Below are positions 27,357 to 35,141 of a stretch of 64,000 nt of DNA, one piece after another. The notes under the pieces were generated by a model, which was not told where the DNA came from, searched no databases, and saw only the letters and a program-made list of their open reading frames with translations. The stretch is taken from positions 9,251 to 73,250 of the forward strand of contig QBWD01000001.1 in the NCBI GenBank assembly GCA_003283685.1. Direction: 5' to 3'. This DNA comes from Prochlorococcus sp. AG-315-D17 (lineage in GTDB: Bacteria > Cyanobacteriota > Cyanobacteriia > PCC-6307 > Cyanobiaceae). Position 1 is the first letter of the stretch. Every line of letters begins with the position of its first letter. A program made the position numbers and the translations under genes.

Positions 27357-28538
27357 ATGGACTTGAACAATTTGAAATCTCTACCAATAGTTTTAGTGGG
27401 TGGTGGCTTTGGTGGACTTGCTACTGCCACCGCCCTCAGAGGCAAGGTAGATGGCACGCCAATTATTTTGATAGATCCAAATCCTAGGTTTGTCTTTAAA
27501 CCATTGCTATATGAATTACTAAGTGATGAACTTCAATTATGGGAAGTTGCTCCAAAGTATTCAACTTTAGCGTCAGAATTGGGATTCATTTATTTGCAAG
27601 AAACTGTTATTAGTGTAGATGAATACAACAGAAAAGTAATAACATCATCTAATTTAGAGTTGGAATATTCTCAACTTGTTGTTTCTACAGGTTTAAAAAG
27701 TAATTACTTTGGGATTGAAGGCTTAAGTGAAAATGCTTGTGGATTTGTAGGTTTAAATGACGTCCAAAGAATTAAGAAATTAATACATAAAATAAATAAT
27801 GCTAATGAGTCTGTTAGTCCTCTAGTCATTGTAGGAGCAGGACCAACAGGTGTTGAACTTGCTTGTAAACTTGGAGATTTAATTGATGATCTTGTTGAAA
27901 TATATTTGATTGATATGGGAAATGAAATTTTACCAACATGTAAATCTTTTAATAAAGAGAAGTCAATTCAGGCGTTGGCTAAAAGAAATATCAAAATTCA
28001 TTTGAGGAAATCTGTTCAAAAAGTAAGTAAAGATAAAATAGAACTTAAATGCTCTAATGGTGAGTCATATAATGAACAAACTCTTAATTATTCTGGTTTG
28101 ATATGGACTGCTGGATCAGAACCTACTTCTTCTGATTTATTTTCAATCCAAAAGGGAAAAAATAAGAAAATCATTGTGAATGAATATTTGACTAACAACG
28201 CTTATCAAAATATATTTTTTGTTGGTGATATTAGCTTGAATGAACAAAACCCTTGCCCTGCCTCTGCGCAAGTAGCAATGCAACAAGGTTCAATTACTGC
28301 AAAAAATATTTGTTCTGTAAGGGATGGGAAGCCTCTCAGGCCATTTGTATTTGATGATCATGGTGAAATGTTGAGTCTTGGAATTGAAAATGCTTCTTTG
28401 ACTGGCTATGGAATAACTCTGTCAGGTCCTTTAGCTTATGAAATTAGATATTTAGCATATTTGATGAGAATGCCAGGTTTTTCTCTTTCTCTTAGATCTG
28501 CAAGTTCTTGGCTAATTGGTAGAAAATTCATGAACTAA
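27357..28538 (+). CDS. ndbB: Type II NAD(P)H dehydrogenase NdbB-like
   Basis: 393 residues. A single-subunit flavoprotein that passes electrons from NAD(P)H to quinone without pumping protons. It has the N-terminal FAD motif VLVGGGFGGLATA (around 12-24), the second dinucleotide motif VIVGAGPTGVELAC (around 156) and the C-terminal FAD segment IFFVGDISLNEQNPCPASAQVAMQQG (seen as its key residues GD and AQ). The cyanobacterial NdbB group has been linked to phylloquinone and vitamin K-type chemistry. Annotating NdbB rather than NdbA or NdbC is an inference. Confidence 0.88.
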   Translation: MDLNNLKSLPIVLVGGGFGGLATATALRGKVDGTPIILIDPNPRFVFKPLLYELLSDELQLWEVAPKYSTLASELGFIYLQETVISVDEYNRKVITSSNLELEYSQLVVSTGLKSNYFGIEGLSENACGFVGLNDVQRIKKLIHKINNANESVSPLVIVGAGPTGVELACKLGDLIDDLVEIYLIDMGNEILPTCKSFNKEKSIQALAKRNIKIHLRKSVQKVSKDKIELKCSNGESYNEQTLNYSGLIWTAGSEPTSSDLFSIQKGKNKKIIVNEYLTNNAYQNIFFVGDISLNEQNPCPASAQVAMQQGSITAKNICSVRDGKPLRPFVFDDHGEMLSLGIENASLTGYGITLSGPLAYEIRYLAYLMRMPGFSLSLRSASSWLIGRKFMN

Positions 28539-28629
28539 TTATTTTATCAATATTTATAATTGCTTCTCACAGTATTGTTAGTACATATGAGGACAAAAAT
28601 CAGTTGCAGAGCCTTATTAAGAAAATGAT

Positions 28630-30450
28630 ATGAATGAGATATTTAATGTTTTGGAAAATCCTCAAGCTGTCATTACGTTGGCAGTTTTGAGTCTGGCAAT
28701 TTGTTTATTTGTTAGTAGCGCACTTGCTCCGGAACTGACTGGTCTCCTGAGTGTTGCGTTGTTGATGGGGACAGGGGTTCTGTCTCCACAAAAAGCATTA
28801 GCTGGTTTTGGGAGCCCTGCATTGATTACATTGATGGGCTTATTTGCTGTCTCTGCTGCGCTTTTTAAAAGCGGTGCACTTGATCGTTTAAGAGAGTTGA
28901 TTGCTTCAGAAAGCATTCGAACTCCAAGGAGATTGATTGCTCTTCTTGGTTTAGTTGTTGCACCAGTGTCAGGTGTAGTTCCTAATACCCCAGTAGTGGC
29001 ATCACTTTTGCCAGTTATTGAAGGATGGTGTGTGAAACGCAAATTATCTCCTTCTCGAGTTTTGCTTCCTCTTTCTTTTGCAACAGTTTTAGGAGGGACT
29101 TTAACTCTTTTAGGAAGTTCAGTAAATTTATTAGTTAGTGATATTAGTGATCAACTGGGATACGGAGCTTTTGACTTGTTTACATTTACTGCGATAGGAG
29201 TTCCTATATGGCTAATTGGAACTTTATATATGTTACTTGCTCCACAATCTCTGTTGCCTGATAGAGGCAGGATTAGTTCAGAGTTTGGAGGTAGTTCTGA
29301 TCAAACAGGTTACTTTACTGAAGTAAAAATTCCTCCTTATTCAGAATTGGTGGGTCATTCTTTGAGGAATAGTCGACTTCAAAGAAGATTTGATGTAGAT
29401 GTACTAGAAATCCAAAGAGAGAATGAGAGGTTACTGCCACCTTTGGCTGATCGAATTCTTAAATCTAACGATCGTTTGTTGATAAGAATTACACGATCGG
29501 ATCTTCTTCGTCTGCAACAAGAAGACACTGTTCAACTTACAAAAAAAGATTTAAATACTGAAAAGAAATTTTTCCTTACTAATAATGATAAAGGGCAAAA
29601 AACTGTAGAAGTGCTATTACCTGCTGGATCTACTTTGGCAGGAGCGAGTTTGCGTGAACTTAGATTTCGACAAAGGCATAATGCTACTGTTTTAGCTTTG
29701 AGACGTGGACAACAAACTGTTCAAGAACGTCTAGGTCAGGCAATTTTAAGAGAGGGAGACGTATTGCTCTTACAGGCACCCACAGATTCAATACGTGGTC
29801 TTCAAGAAAGTAATGATCTTCTTGTTTTGGATCAATTTGAGAATGATTTGCCAACTGTCACTCGCAAACCAATAGCAATTGGGATAGCTATTGCTATGTT
29901 AATTGTTCCATCAGTGACTTCATTGCCACTTGTCGCAGCTGTTCTTATGGCTGTAATTGCAATGGTCATAGGCGGCTGTTTAAGACCTACTGAGGTTCAA
30001 CGATCAATTCGACTTGATGTCATCCTATTACTTGGATCACTTTCTAGTTTTAGTGTCGCGATGCAATCAACTGGTCTTGCTGATGCTTTTGCTAGTAGTC
30101 TTGAGTACTTTCTAGAAGATTTACCAACTTATACAGCGTTACTAGTAATTTTTCTATCAACCACTATTTTTACTCAGTTTGTAAGTAATGCAGCATCAGT
30201 AGCACTTTTAGCACCTATTGCTGTCCAGTTAGCTCCCAATATGAGTTTGCCTCCATTGGCTCTTTTGATTACAGTCCTTTTTGGAGCTAGCCAGTCGTTT
30301 CTTACACCAATGGGTTATCAAACTAACTTGATGGTTTTTGGCCCAGGACGTTATCGTTTTTTAGACGTCACTAGATATGGAGCTGGGTTGACAGTTTTGA
30401 TGACGTTACTTGTTCCTGGTTTAATTTTGTTGAAGTATGGTGGTTCTTAA
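28630..30450 (+). CDS. SLC13/DASS-type transporter with two RCK-C domains
   Basis: 606 residues. Hydrophobic helices occupy about residues 12-210 and 410-605. Between them are two soluble RCK_C (TrkA-C) domains, about 225-310 (PYSELVGHSLRNSRL) and 325-405 (AGSTLAGASLRELRFR). The membrane parts carry paired DASS-type hairpins with SGVVPNTPVVASLLP (around 118) and TQFVSNAASVALLAP (around 518). Bacterial members carry sulfate, dicarboxylates or similar anions with Na+; cyanobacterial ones are often called sulfate permeases, but the substrate here is not proven. It starts an ion-transport group with ktrB and ktrA. Confidence 0.85.
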   Translation: MNEIFNVLENPQAVITLAVLSLAICLFVSSALAPELTGLLSVALLMGTGVLSPQKALAGFGSPALITLMGLFAVSAALFKSGALDRLRELIASESIRTPRRLIALLGLVVAPVSGVVPNTPVVASLLPVIEGWCVKRKLSPSRVLLPLSFATVLGGTLTLLGSSVNLLVSDISDQLGYGAFDLFTFTAIGVPIWLIGTLYMLLAPQSLLPDRGRISSEFGGSSDQTGYFTEVKIPPYSELVGHSLRNSRLQRRFDVDVLEIQRENERLLPPLADRILKSNDRLLIRITRSDLLRLQQEDTVQLTKKDLNTEKKFFLTNNDKGQKTVEVLLPAGSTLAGASLRELRFRQRHNATVLALRRGQQTVQERLGQAILREGDVLLLQAPTDSIRGLQESNDLLVLDQFENDLPTVTRKPIAIGIAIAMLIVPSVTSLPLVAAVLMAVIAMVIGGCLRPTEVQRSIRLDVILLLGSLSSFSVAMQSTGLADAFASSLEYFLEDLPTYTALLVIFLSTTIFTQFVSNAASVALLAPIAVQLAPNMSLPPLALLITVLFGASQSFLTPMGYQTNLMVFGPGRYRFLDVTRYGAGLTVLMTLLVPGLILLKYGGS

Positions 30451-30568
30451 GTGAATTTTATATGTTGTCTATTATCTACATATACGTAACTATTACGTTG
30501 GAAACTTGTATTGATTTTCTGAACTTTAAACATATTTCAGGAATATTATCCTGCCCTTTTCGAAGACA

Positions 30569-31954
30569 ATGAGAATTAGGTCCGAGGCTTATAAGCGAAT
30601 TACGATACCTCAATTTACTGTTGTAACGGGTTTGTTGGTAATATTTGTCGGAACTTTATTATTGGCAACCCCTATTTGTTCTAATTCAAAAGTAGGTTTA
30701 TGGGAGGCGTTATTTACAGCCACTTCTGCGGTCACCGTTACTGGTTTGTCAATTATTGATATAGGTATAGATTTAACATTCTTTGGGCAAATTGTTTTGG
30801 CCTTTATGTTAATCATTGGTGGGTTAGGTTTAATGGCAATCACTACATTTTTACAAAGTTTTGTTGTTAGTGGAACAGACTTAAGAACTCGTCTTGATCG
30901 TGGAAAAACTCTAGATGAATTTGGAGTGGGTGGTGTAGGTAAAACATTTAGAGGGATAATAGCCACGGCAGGAATTCTGATTTTTTTGGGTGCTATTACT
31001 TTATACTTTTTTGGATTTAATGATATAACAAATACAGATCAAAGACTATGGGCTGCAATCTTTCATAGTATTTCAGCCTATAATAATGCTGGATTTGGGC
31101 TTTGGTCTAATAGCTTGCAAAGTTATAGAAATAATGGGGTAGTTAATTTTATATTAATTATATTAATTATATTAGGTGGACTCGGATGGAGAGTCACAAA
31201 TGATATTTGGATTAACCGTAGATCTTTGAGATTAAGAAACCTAAGCTTACATACACGTTTGGTGATAAGAACCTCTTTTATTTTGATTGCTTTAGGGGCT
31301 TTTGGATTGCTTTTTACTGAATCCTTGATGAAGGGTAATTTCTTCTCGACAATAACTTTTCAAGATCGTATTCTAACCGCTTTGTTTAGTTCTGTGAGTG
31401 CAAGAACAGCTGGGTTTACCAATATACCAATATCAATTGAAACTGTCTCTGACTCCGGTTTACTCTTGCTTATGTTTCTAATGTTTATTGGTGCTAGTCC
31501 AGGGGGGACAGGAGGGGGAATTAAAACAACAACTTTAGCCGCCTTAATGGCTGCAACTCGAACGACATTGCGTGGGCAGAACGAAATTATAATTCGTAAT
31601 CGTCAGATTTCTGATAAGATAGTTCTCAAAGCTGTTGGTATAACTGTCGGTTCTTTGTTATTTGTTTTGATTATGGCTTTGTTATTAAGTTTGACTAATG
31701 GTTTTAATGGCGAAGAAAATTTTTCATTTTTAGAGATGTTGTTTACTTGTATTTCTGCTTTCGCCACTGTTGGTTTTGATCTTGGCGTGACTAAAGAATT
31801 GGGTCATTTTGGTCAATTAGTTCTTATTATCGGGATGTTTGTTGGTCGGCTTGGTATTCTTTTGTTTTTGAGTGCCCTATGGCAAGCCCTTAATAGAGGT
31901 AGTCTTCAGCCTCAGAATCGAATTGGTTATCCAAGGGAGGATCTTTATGTATAG
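30569..31954 (+). CDS. ktrB: KtrB/TrkH-type potassium uptake membrane subunit
   Basis: 461 residues with eight to ten hydrophobic helices. The four pore loops of the Trk/Ktr family can be picked out: SAVTVTGLSIID (around 52), SAYNNAGFGLW (around 170), SARTAGFTNI (around 280) and SAFATVGFDLG (around 395). Na+/K+ uptake in cyanobacteria uses KtrB with a KtrA regulator, and a ktrA-like gene follows 12 bases downstream. TrkH is the alternative name; the short length without long insertions favours KtrB. Confidence 0.9.
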   Translation: MRIRSEAYKRITIPQFTVVTGLLVIFVGTLLLATPICSNSKVGLWEALFTATSAVTVTGLSIIDIGIDLTFFGQIVLAFMLIIGGLGLMAITTFLQSFVVSGTDLRTRLDRGKTLDEFGVGGVGKTFRGIIATAGILIFLGAITLYFFGFNDITNTDQRLWAAIFHSISAYNNAGFGLWSNSLQSYRNNGVVNFILIILIILGGLGWRVTNDIWINRRSLRLRNLSLHTRLVIRTSFILIALGAFGLLFTESLMKGNFFSTITFQDRILTALFSSVSARTAGFTNIPISIETVSDSGLLLLMFLMFIGASPGGTGGGIKTTTLAALMAATRTTLRGQNEIIIRNRQISDKIVLKAVGITVGSLLFVLIMALLLSLTNGFNGEENFSFLEMLFTCISAFATVGFDLGVTKELGHFGQLVLIIGMFVGRLGILLFLSALWQALNRGSLQPQNRIGYPREDLYV

Positions 31955-31966
31955 AGAGGAGAAATC

Positions 31967-32671
31967 ATGAGTAACTGGTGGCAGTGGGCTCCCAAAAAGG
32001 GAACTCAGGATCTTGGTTTTGCAGTGGTTGGGATTGGACGTTTTGGAAGTGCAGTGTGTAGAGAGTTACTGCGAAATGGCGCTGATGTTTTAGCTGTCGA
32101 TGCTTCTGAGAGGGCCATAGAAGAATTGCGTCAACTTGAGCCAACAATAGAAGCAAGAGTGGTTAATTCTACAGATGAAGAGTCTATGAAAGAGGCAGGT
32201 GTGCTGGAAATGGGAACTTTAGTGGTTGGTATTAGTGAGCCGATTGAGGCAAGTATTACAACAACTTTGATTGCAAAAGATACGGATGGAAGTCTTGTTA
32301 AACAGGTTATTGCTCGAGCAACAAGTGATTTGCATGAGAAAATGTTGAAAAGAGTAGGTGCTGATCGTGTTGTGTTCCCTTCAAGAATGCAAGGAGAAAG
32401 ATTGGGTTTAGAATTAATCAGGCCAAATTTGATTGAAAGATTAGAATTAGATGACAAAACTGGTATTGATGAAATTAAAGTACCCGAGGTTTTTGTAGGT
32501 CGTTCTTTGCGTGATTTGAATCTTCGGAAGAATTATTTAGTAAATGTTTTAGCAGCGGGACCAGCTCAATTATTAACTGTTAATCCCCCTGCTAAATATA
32601 TTTTGGAGAAAGATCATGTATTAGTAGTTATGGGTTCTATGGAAGATCTTCAAAAGCTGCCACAAAATTAA
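31967..32671 (+). CDS. ktrA: KtrA/TrkA-type RCK regulator of potassium uptake
   Basis: 234 residues. The N-terminal RCK_N domain has the nucleotide-binding motif VVGIGRFGSAVCRELL with a ligand Asp after the second strand (LAVDAS, around 43). RCK_C fills residues 150-234. KtrA forms an octameric ring that gates KtrB with ATP, ADP or NAD. A good Shine-Dalgarno (AGGAG, 31956-31960) precedes the ATG. anmK starts 4 bases after its stop, so ktrB-ktrA-anmK look like one unit. Confidence 0.92.
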   Translation: MSNWWQWAPKKGTQDLGFAVVGIGRFGSAVCRELLRNGADVLAVDASERAIEELRQLEPTIEARVVNSTDEESMKEAGVLEMGTLVVGISEPIEASITTTLIAKDTDGSLVKQVIARATSDLHEKMLKRVGADRVVFPSRMQGERLGLELIRPNLIERLELDDKTGIDEIKVPEVFVGRSLRDLNLRKNYLVNVLAAGPAQLLTVNPPAKYILEKDHVLVVMGSMEDLQKLPQN

Positions 32672-32674
32672 TTA

Positions 32675-33811
32675 ATGCGTGTATTAGGTTTGATGAGTGG
32701 GACAAGTGCAGATGGTATAGATGCAGTTTTAGTCGAATTTAAAGGTGATCCATCTAAGCCAAAATGGAAAATCCTGAATTCAGTTTCATTTGTATATCCT
32801 TTTTCAACTAGAAAACAAATTCTTCAAGTAGGTCAAGGGTTGAAAATTAATAGCAAAGATTGGCTGAAGTTATCCGAAGAAATAACTGAATTAAATGCAC
32901 AGGCTGCAATCGCCTGCGATTCTGAATCAACAGCAGAACTTATAGGGTGTCATGGACAAACGGTATGGCATAGAAGTCCAACAAACTCTCAGAGAGGAGC
33001 AACTTTACAAATCCTTCAGGGTCCCTTATTAGCCAACATATTAAATCGAACTGTTATTTATGATTTCAGATCAAAAGATATAGCTTTAGGAGGACATGGA
33101 GCACCTTTAGTTCCTTTGGTTGATGAAAGTTTGATAGGAAGAGTGAATGGATGGAGAGGTATTCTTAATCTTGGAGGTATTGCAAATCTTACGATTATCC
33201 CTCCTAAAACGGGCTTTGATAAGAAGTCTTTTTGTCTTGGATGGGATTGTGGTCCGGCGAATTCTTTAATTGATTTAGCCATTGAAGAGAGTAGTAATTC
33301 GTTGCTTAGGTTTGATCAAAATGGGAATCGGGCCTCCATGGGAATTCCACAAATGAACGTTATTGAGGAGTGGTTGAAAGAACCTTTTTTTCAACAACCC
33401 CCTCCTCGATCTACCGGTAGAGAGCAATTTGGTTTAATTGACTTGCAAAAAAGAAAATGTGAATTAGGTGAGGTTTCAAAAGAAGATTTATTGTCAACTA
33501 TCACTACATTTACTGCTTCAATAGTTTCTCAAGATTTGGATTTTCTTTTCAAGAGGAGAAAAATACGTCTCGTTGAACTATTGGTAGCTGGGGGCGGGAG
33601 TCAAAATATATATTTAATGAAACAACTTGAGAAAAAGTGTCTAGGTATTTCTATAAAGAAGATAAATGAGATAGGGCTTCCTTCTCAATTTCGAGAGGCA
33701 CTAGCTTTTGCAACTTTAGCTTGGTGGAATATTTTGGGTAGAAAAGTTGATGCTCGTCACATCACAGGATCAAAAAAATCATTAACTTTTGGTGTTCGGG
33801 TTGACCCTTGA
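32675..33811 (+). CDS. anmK: Anhydro-N-acetylmuramic acid kinase
   Basis: 378 residues. It cleaves and phosphorylates 1,6-anhydro-MurNAc released during peptidoglycan turnover. The phosphate motif is [20 protein letters not shown] (residues 3-22), followed by [22 protein letters not shown] and NLGGIANLT, and the C-terminal [10 protein letters not shown]. The ATG starts 4 bases after ktrA. The GH3 N-acetylglucosaminidase at 56.6 kb is a likely partner in the same recycling route. Confidence 0.95.
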   Translation: MRVLGLMSGTSADGIDAVLVEFKGDPSKPKWKILNSVSFVYPFSTRKQILQVGQGLKINSKDWLKLSEEITELNAQAAIACDSESTAELIGCHGQTVWHRSPTNSQRGATLQILQGPLLANILNRTVIYDFRSKDIALGGHGAPLVPLVDESLIGRVNGWRGILNLGGIANLTIIPPKTGFDKKSFCLGWDCGPANSLIDLAIEESSNSLLRFDQNGNRASMGIPQMNVIEEWLKEPFFQQPPPRSTGREQFGLIDLQKRKCELGEVSKEDLLSTITTFTASIVSQDLDFLFKRRKIRLVELLVAGGGSQNIYLMKQLEKKCLGISIKKINEIGLPSQFREALAFATLAWWNILGRKVDARHITGSKKSLTFGVRVDP

Positions 33812-33827
33812 GAGTGAAAGTTGAAAA

Positions 33828-34130
33828 TTAATTTCTTTCAAATTTTAATCTTCGAGGAAGACCTTTCAGTCTTTGTGTTTTCTGTTTCTCTAGCTTATTA
33901 ATGAAATCTTGCGTTTTGTTTTTTTTGATTCCTAGCTCCTTTTGAGATGAATTGTTTGAGGACTCATACCGCTTAACACCTTCTTGTATCAATACTTTAG
34001 CCATGTTACTTACAGTTCTAGATTCTTGTTCTGCTAATTCTGTTAATGATCTACATAGTTGTTCTGGTAAAACAACTTGTATTCTAGGAGACTTTTGTTT
34101 CCCGTTGGATGAGTTTTGCCGGGTAGCCAT
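33828..34130 (-). CDS. Ribbon-helix-helix (CopG/Arc-like) DNA-binding protein
   Basis: 100 residues. Residues 14-50 read as a ribbon-helix-helix: strand SPRIQVVLPEQL, helix CRSLTELAEQESRT, then helix SNMAKVLIQEGVKRY. The tail is Lys/Asn-rich (QDFINKLEKQKTQRLKG). RHH proteins act as dimers at palindromic operators and often are antitoxins or autorepressors. A near-perfect 22-base palindrome lies 23 bases upstream of its ATG (34153-34174). No toxin gene of a known family is adjacent. Confidence 0.8.
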   Translation of the reverse strand: MATRQNSSNGKQKSPRIQVVLPEQLCRSLTELAEQESRTVSNMAKVLIQEGVKRYESSNNSSQKELGIKKNKTQDFINKLEKQKTQRLKGLPRRLKFERN

Positions 34131-34152
34131 GCCCCTATGAAACTATCGGGTA

Positions 34153-34174
34153 CGTATTAGTGTACACTTATACG
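34153..34174. promoter_or_regulatory. 22-base near-perfect palindrome, candidate RHH operator
   Basis: Ten of eleven base pairs are symmetric: arms CGTAT...ATACG around the perfect core AGTGTACACT, with one T/T mismatch at 34158/34169. It lies in the divergent promoter region between the RHH gene and the 118-residue ORF. It does not fit the spacing of the cyanobacterial LexA box I know. Binding by the RHH protein is inference. Confidence 0.55.
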
Positions 34175-34272
34175 CAAGGATACTATCTGTGTGTATGATA
34201 CTTTCCTTCCTGGCCTTTCTAGATGATTGGCTGATTAATTCGAAATTTTTTTGATCAAAAAAGGAGTATTTC

Positions 34273-34629
34273 ATGTCTAAGCCATCTCTTCCTAAATCAT
34301 CTTGCTCTCTTCCTTCTAGGACAGTTGATAAACAAGCAGTAACAAAGAGATCAAGGAGAAAGAATCGTCCAAGTAGTGAAAATAGTGATGTTTTAATTTC
34401 TGCAGTTGTTAGTTCTTATCTATTAACTCATTTACATCATGTTTTACAAAGAGCTGAATATGGCGCTAATAGGGAAGGTAGATCTTCTCAAGCAGCAAAT
34501 TTTGCTCAGCTTCGTAAAGTTCTCTGTATGGATGCTCGAAGTATGAAGGATGCCTCGGCTTTGGGTCTAAAGGAAAGTGATTTAGAGAAGTGCCATGAAT
34601 CTTCCAATTTTCAGACAAAAGCGGCTTAA
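34273..34629 (+). CDS. Small hypothetical protein, 118 residues
   Basis: I do not recognise the family. The N-terminal 35 residues are basic and disordered (Ser, Lys, Arg-rich: KRSRRKNRPSSENS). The middle forms a helix with VLISAVVSSYLLTHLHHVLQRAEY, then SSQAANFAQLRKVLC. There is no signal peptide. A strong Shine-Dalgarno AAGGAG (34261-34266) sits 6 bases before the ATG, unusual for this AT-rich genome, suggesting efficient translation. It is divergent from the RHH gene, with the palindrome between them. Confidence 0.65.
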   Translation: MSKPSLPKSSCSLPSRTVDKQAVTKRSRRKNRPSSENSDVLISAVVSSYLLTHLHHVLQRAEYGANREGRSSQAANFAQLRKVLCMDARSMKDASALGLKESDLEKCHESSNFQTKAA

Positions 34630-34662
34630 TTGAATAGTGTTTGATCAGTTACTTTTTTTATT

Positions 34663-34893
34663 ATGAGCAGCAATGCTGCAGAGCTTTATAAGCTTATTGA
34701 GGCCAATCCAGAGAAAAAGCAAGATCTTTTTCGTCAAGCTCTTCAAGACCCTAAAGGAGCCATGAATGCAATTTGTGCATTGGGTAAAGAATTAAACTTA
34801 CCAGTAACTTCAGAAGAGGTAAAAGAATATTTAGCAACTATTAAAGATTTAGATACGAAGCAATGGCTTATCAAAGCCAGAGGTGGCCTTTAA
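34663..34893 (+). CDS. Nif11-like small protein, 76 residues
   Basis: The pattern of short helices with AAELYKLIEANPEKKQDLF, GAMNAICALGKEL and LPVTSEEVKEYL fits Nif11-type leader domains found in cyanobacteria, where they head RiPP precursors (nitrile hydratase-like or Nif11 leaders). Here the protein stops at ARGGL, a double-Gly-like end with no core peptide after it. It could be a leader remnant, a stand-alone Nif11 protein or an unrelated helical protein. It follows the 118-residue ORF by 33 bases and overlaps the tail of the 55-residue minus-strand ORF. Confidence 0.55.
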   Translation: MSSNAAELYKLIEANPEKKQDLFRQALQDPKGAMNAICALGKELNLPVTSEEVKEYLATIKDLDTKQWLIKARGGL

Positions 34894-35057
34894 TCGTGTT
34901 TGGGTTTTGCAGGAATTTTTAGAGAATGTTGAGGGTCGTTTTTTATACTTCTTCGTTCATAGCCTCCTCCTCCTGCCATAGTCCAAAAGAACCAATAGCT
35001 TGGAATTGCTAGAGCTGCTGCAAGAAATAGAGCAGTGATTTGTTCCAGTCTCACCAT
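34890..35057 (-). CDS. Small membrane protein, 55 residues
   Basis: ATG at 35057 and TAA at 34890-34892, overlapping the last 4 bases of the Nif11-like gene. The N-terminus is one hydrophobic helix (ALFLAAALAIPSYWFFWTMAG, residues 10-29), then a basic hydrophilic tail ending KPAKPKHD-like. A one-helix membrane protein with a cytoplasmic or lumenal tail is likely. No family is recognised and no clear Shine-Dalgarno is seen, so it is a moderate-confidence gene. Confidence 0.5.
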   Translation of the reverse strand: MVRLEQITALFLAAALAIPSYWFFWTMAGGGGYERRSIKNDPQHSLKIPAKPKHD

Positions 35058-35141
35058 AGACTTTCATTGGTGATGTAATTTAAATCGGTTTGCATCTGTT
35101 AAGACTAGATGTTTGAAGGTAGTTCAAAGAGGTTTTTTTAA

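Noticed and set aside
34149..34174. Cyanobacterial LexA box
   Set aside because: The two GTAC-like elements do not have the spacing of the LexA consensus I know; the palindrome is better read as an RHH operator.
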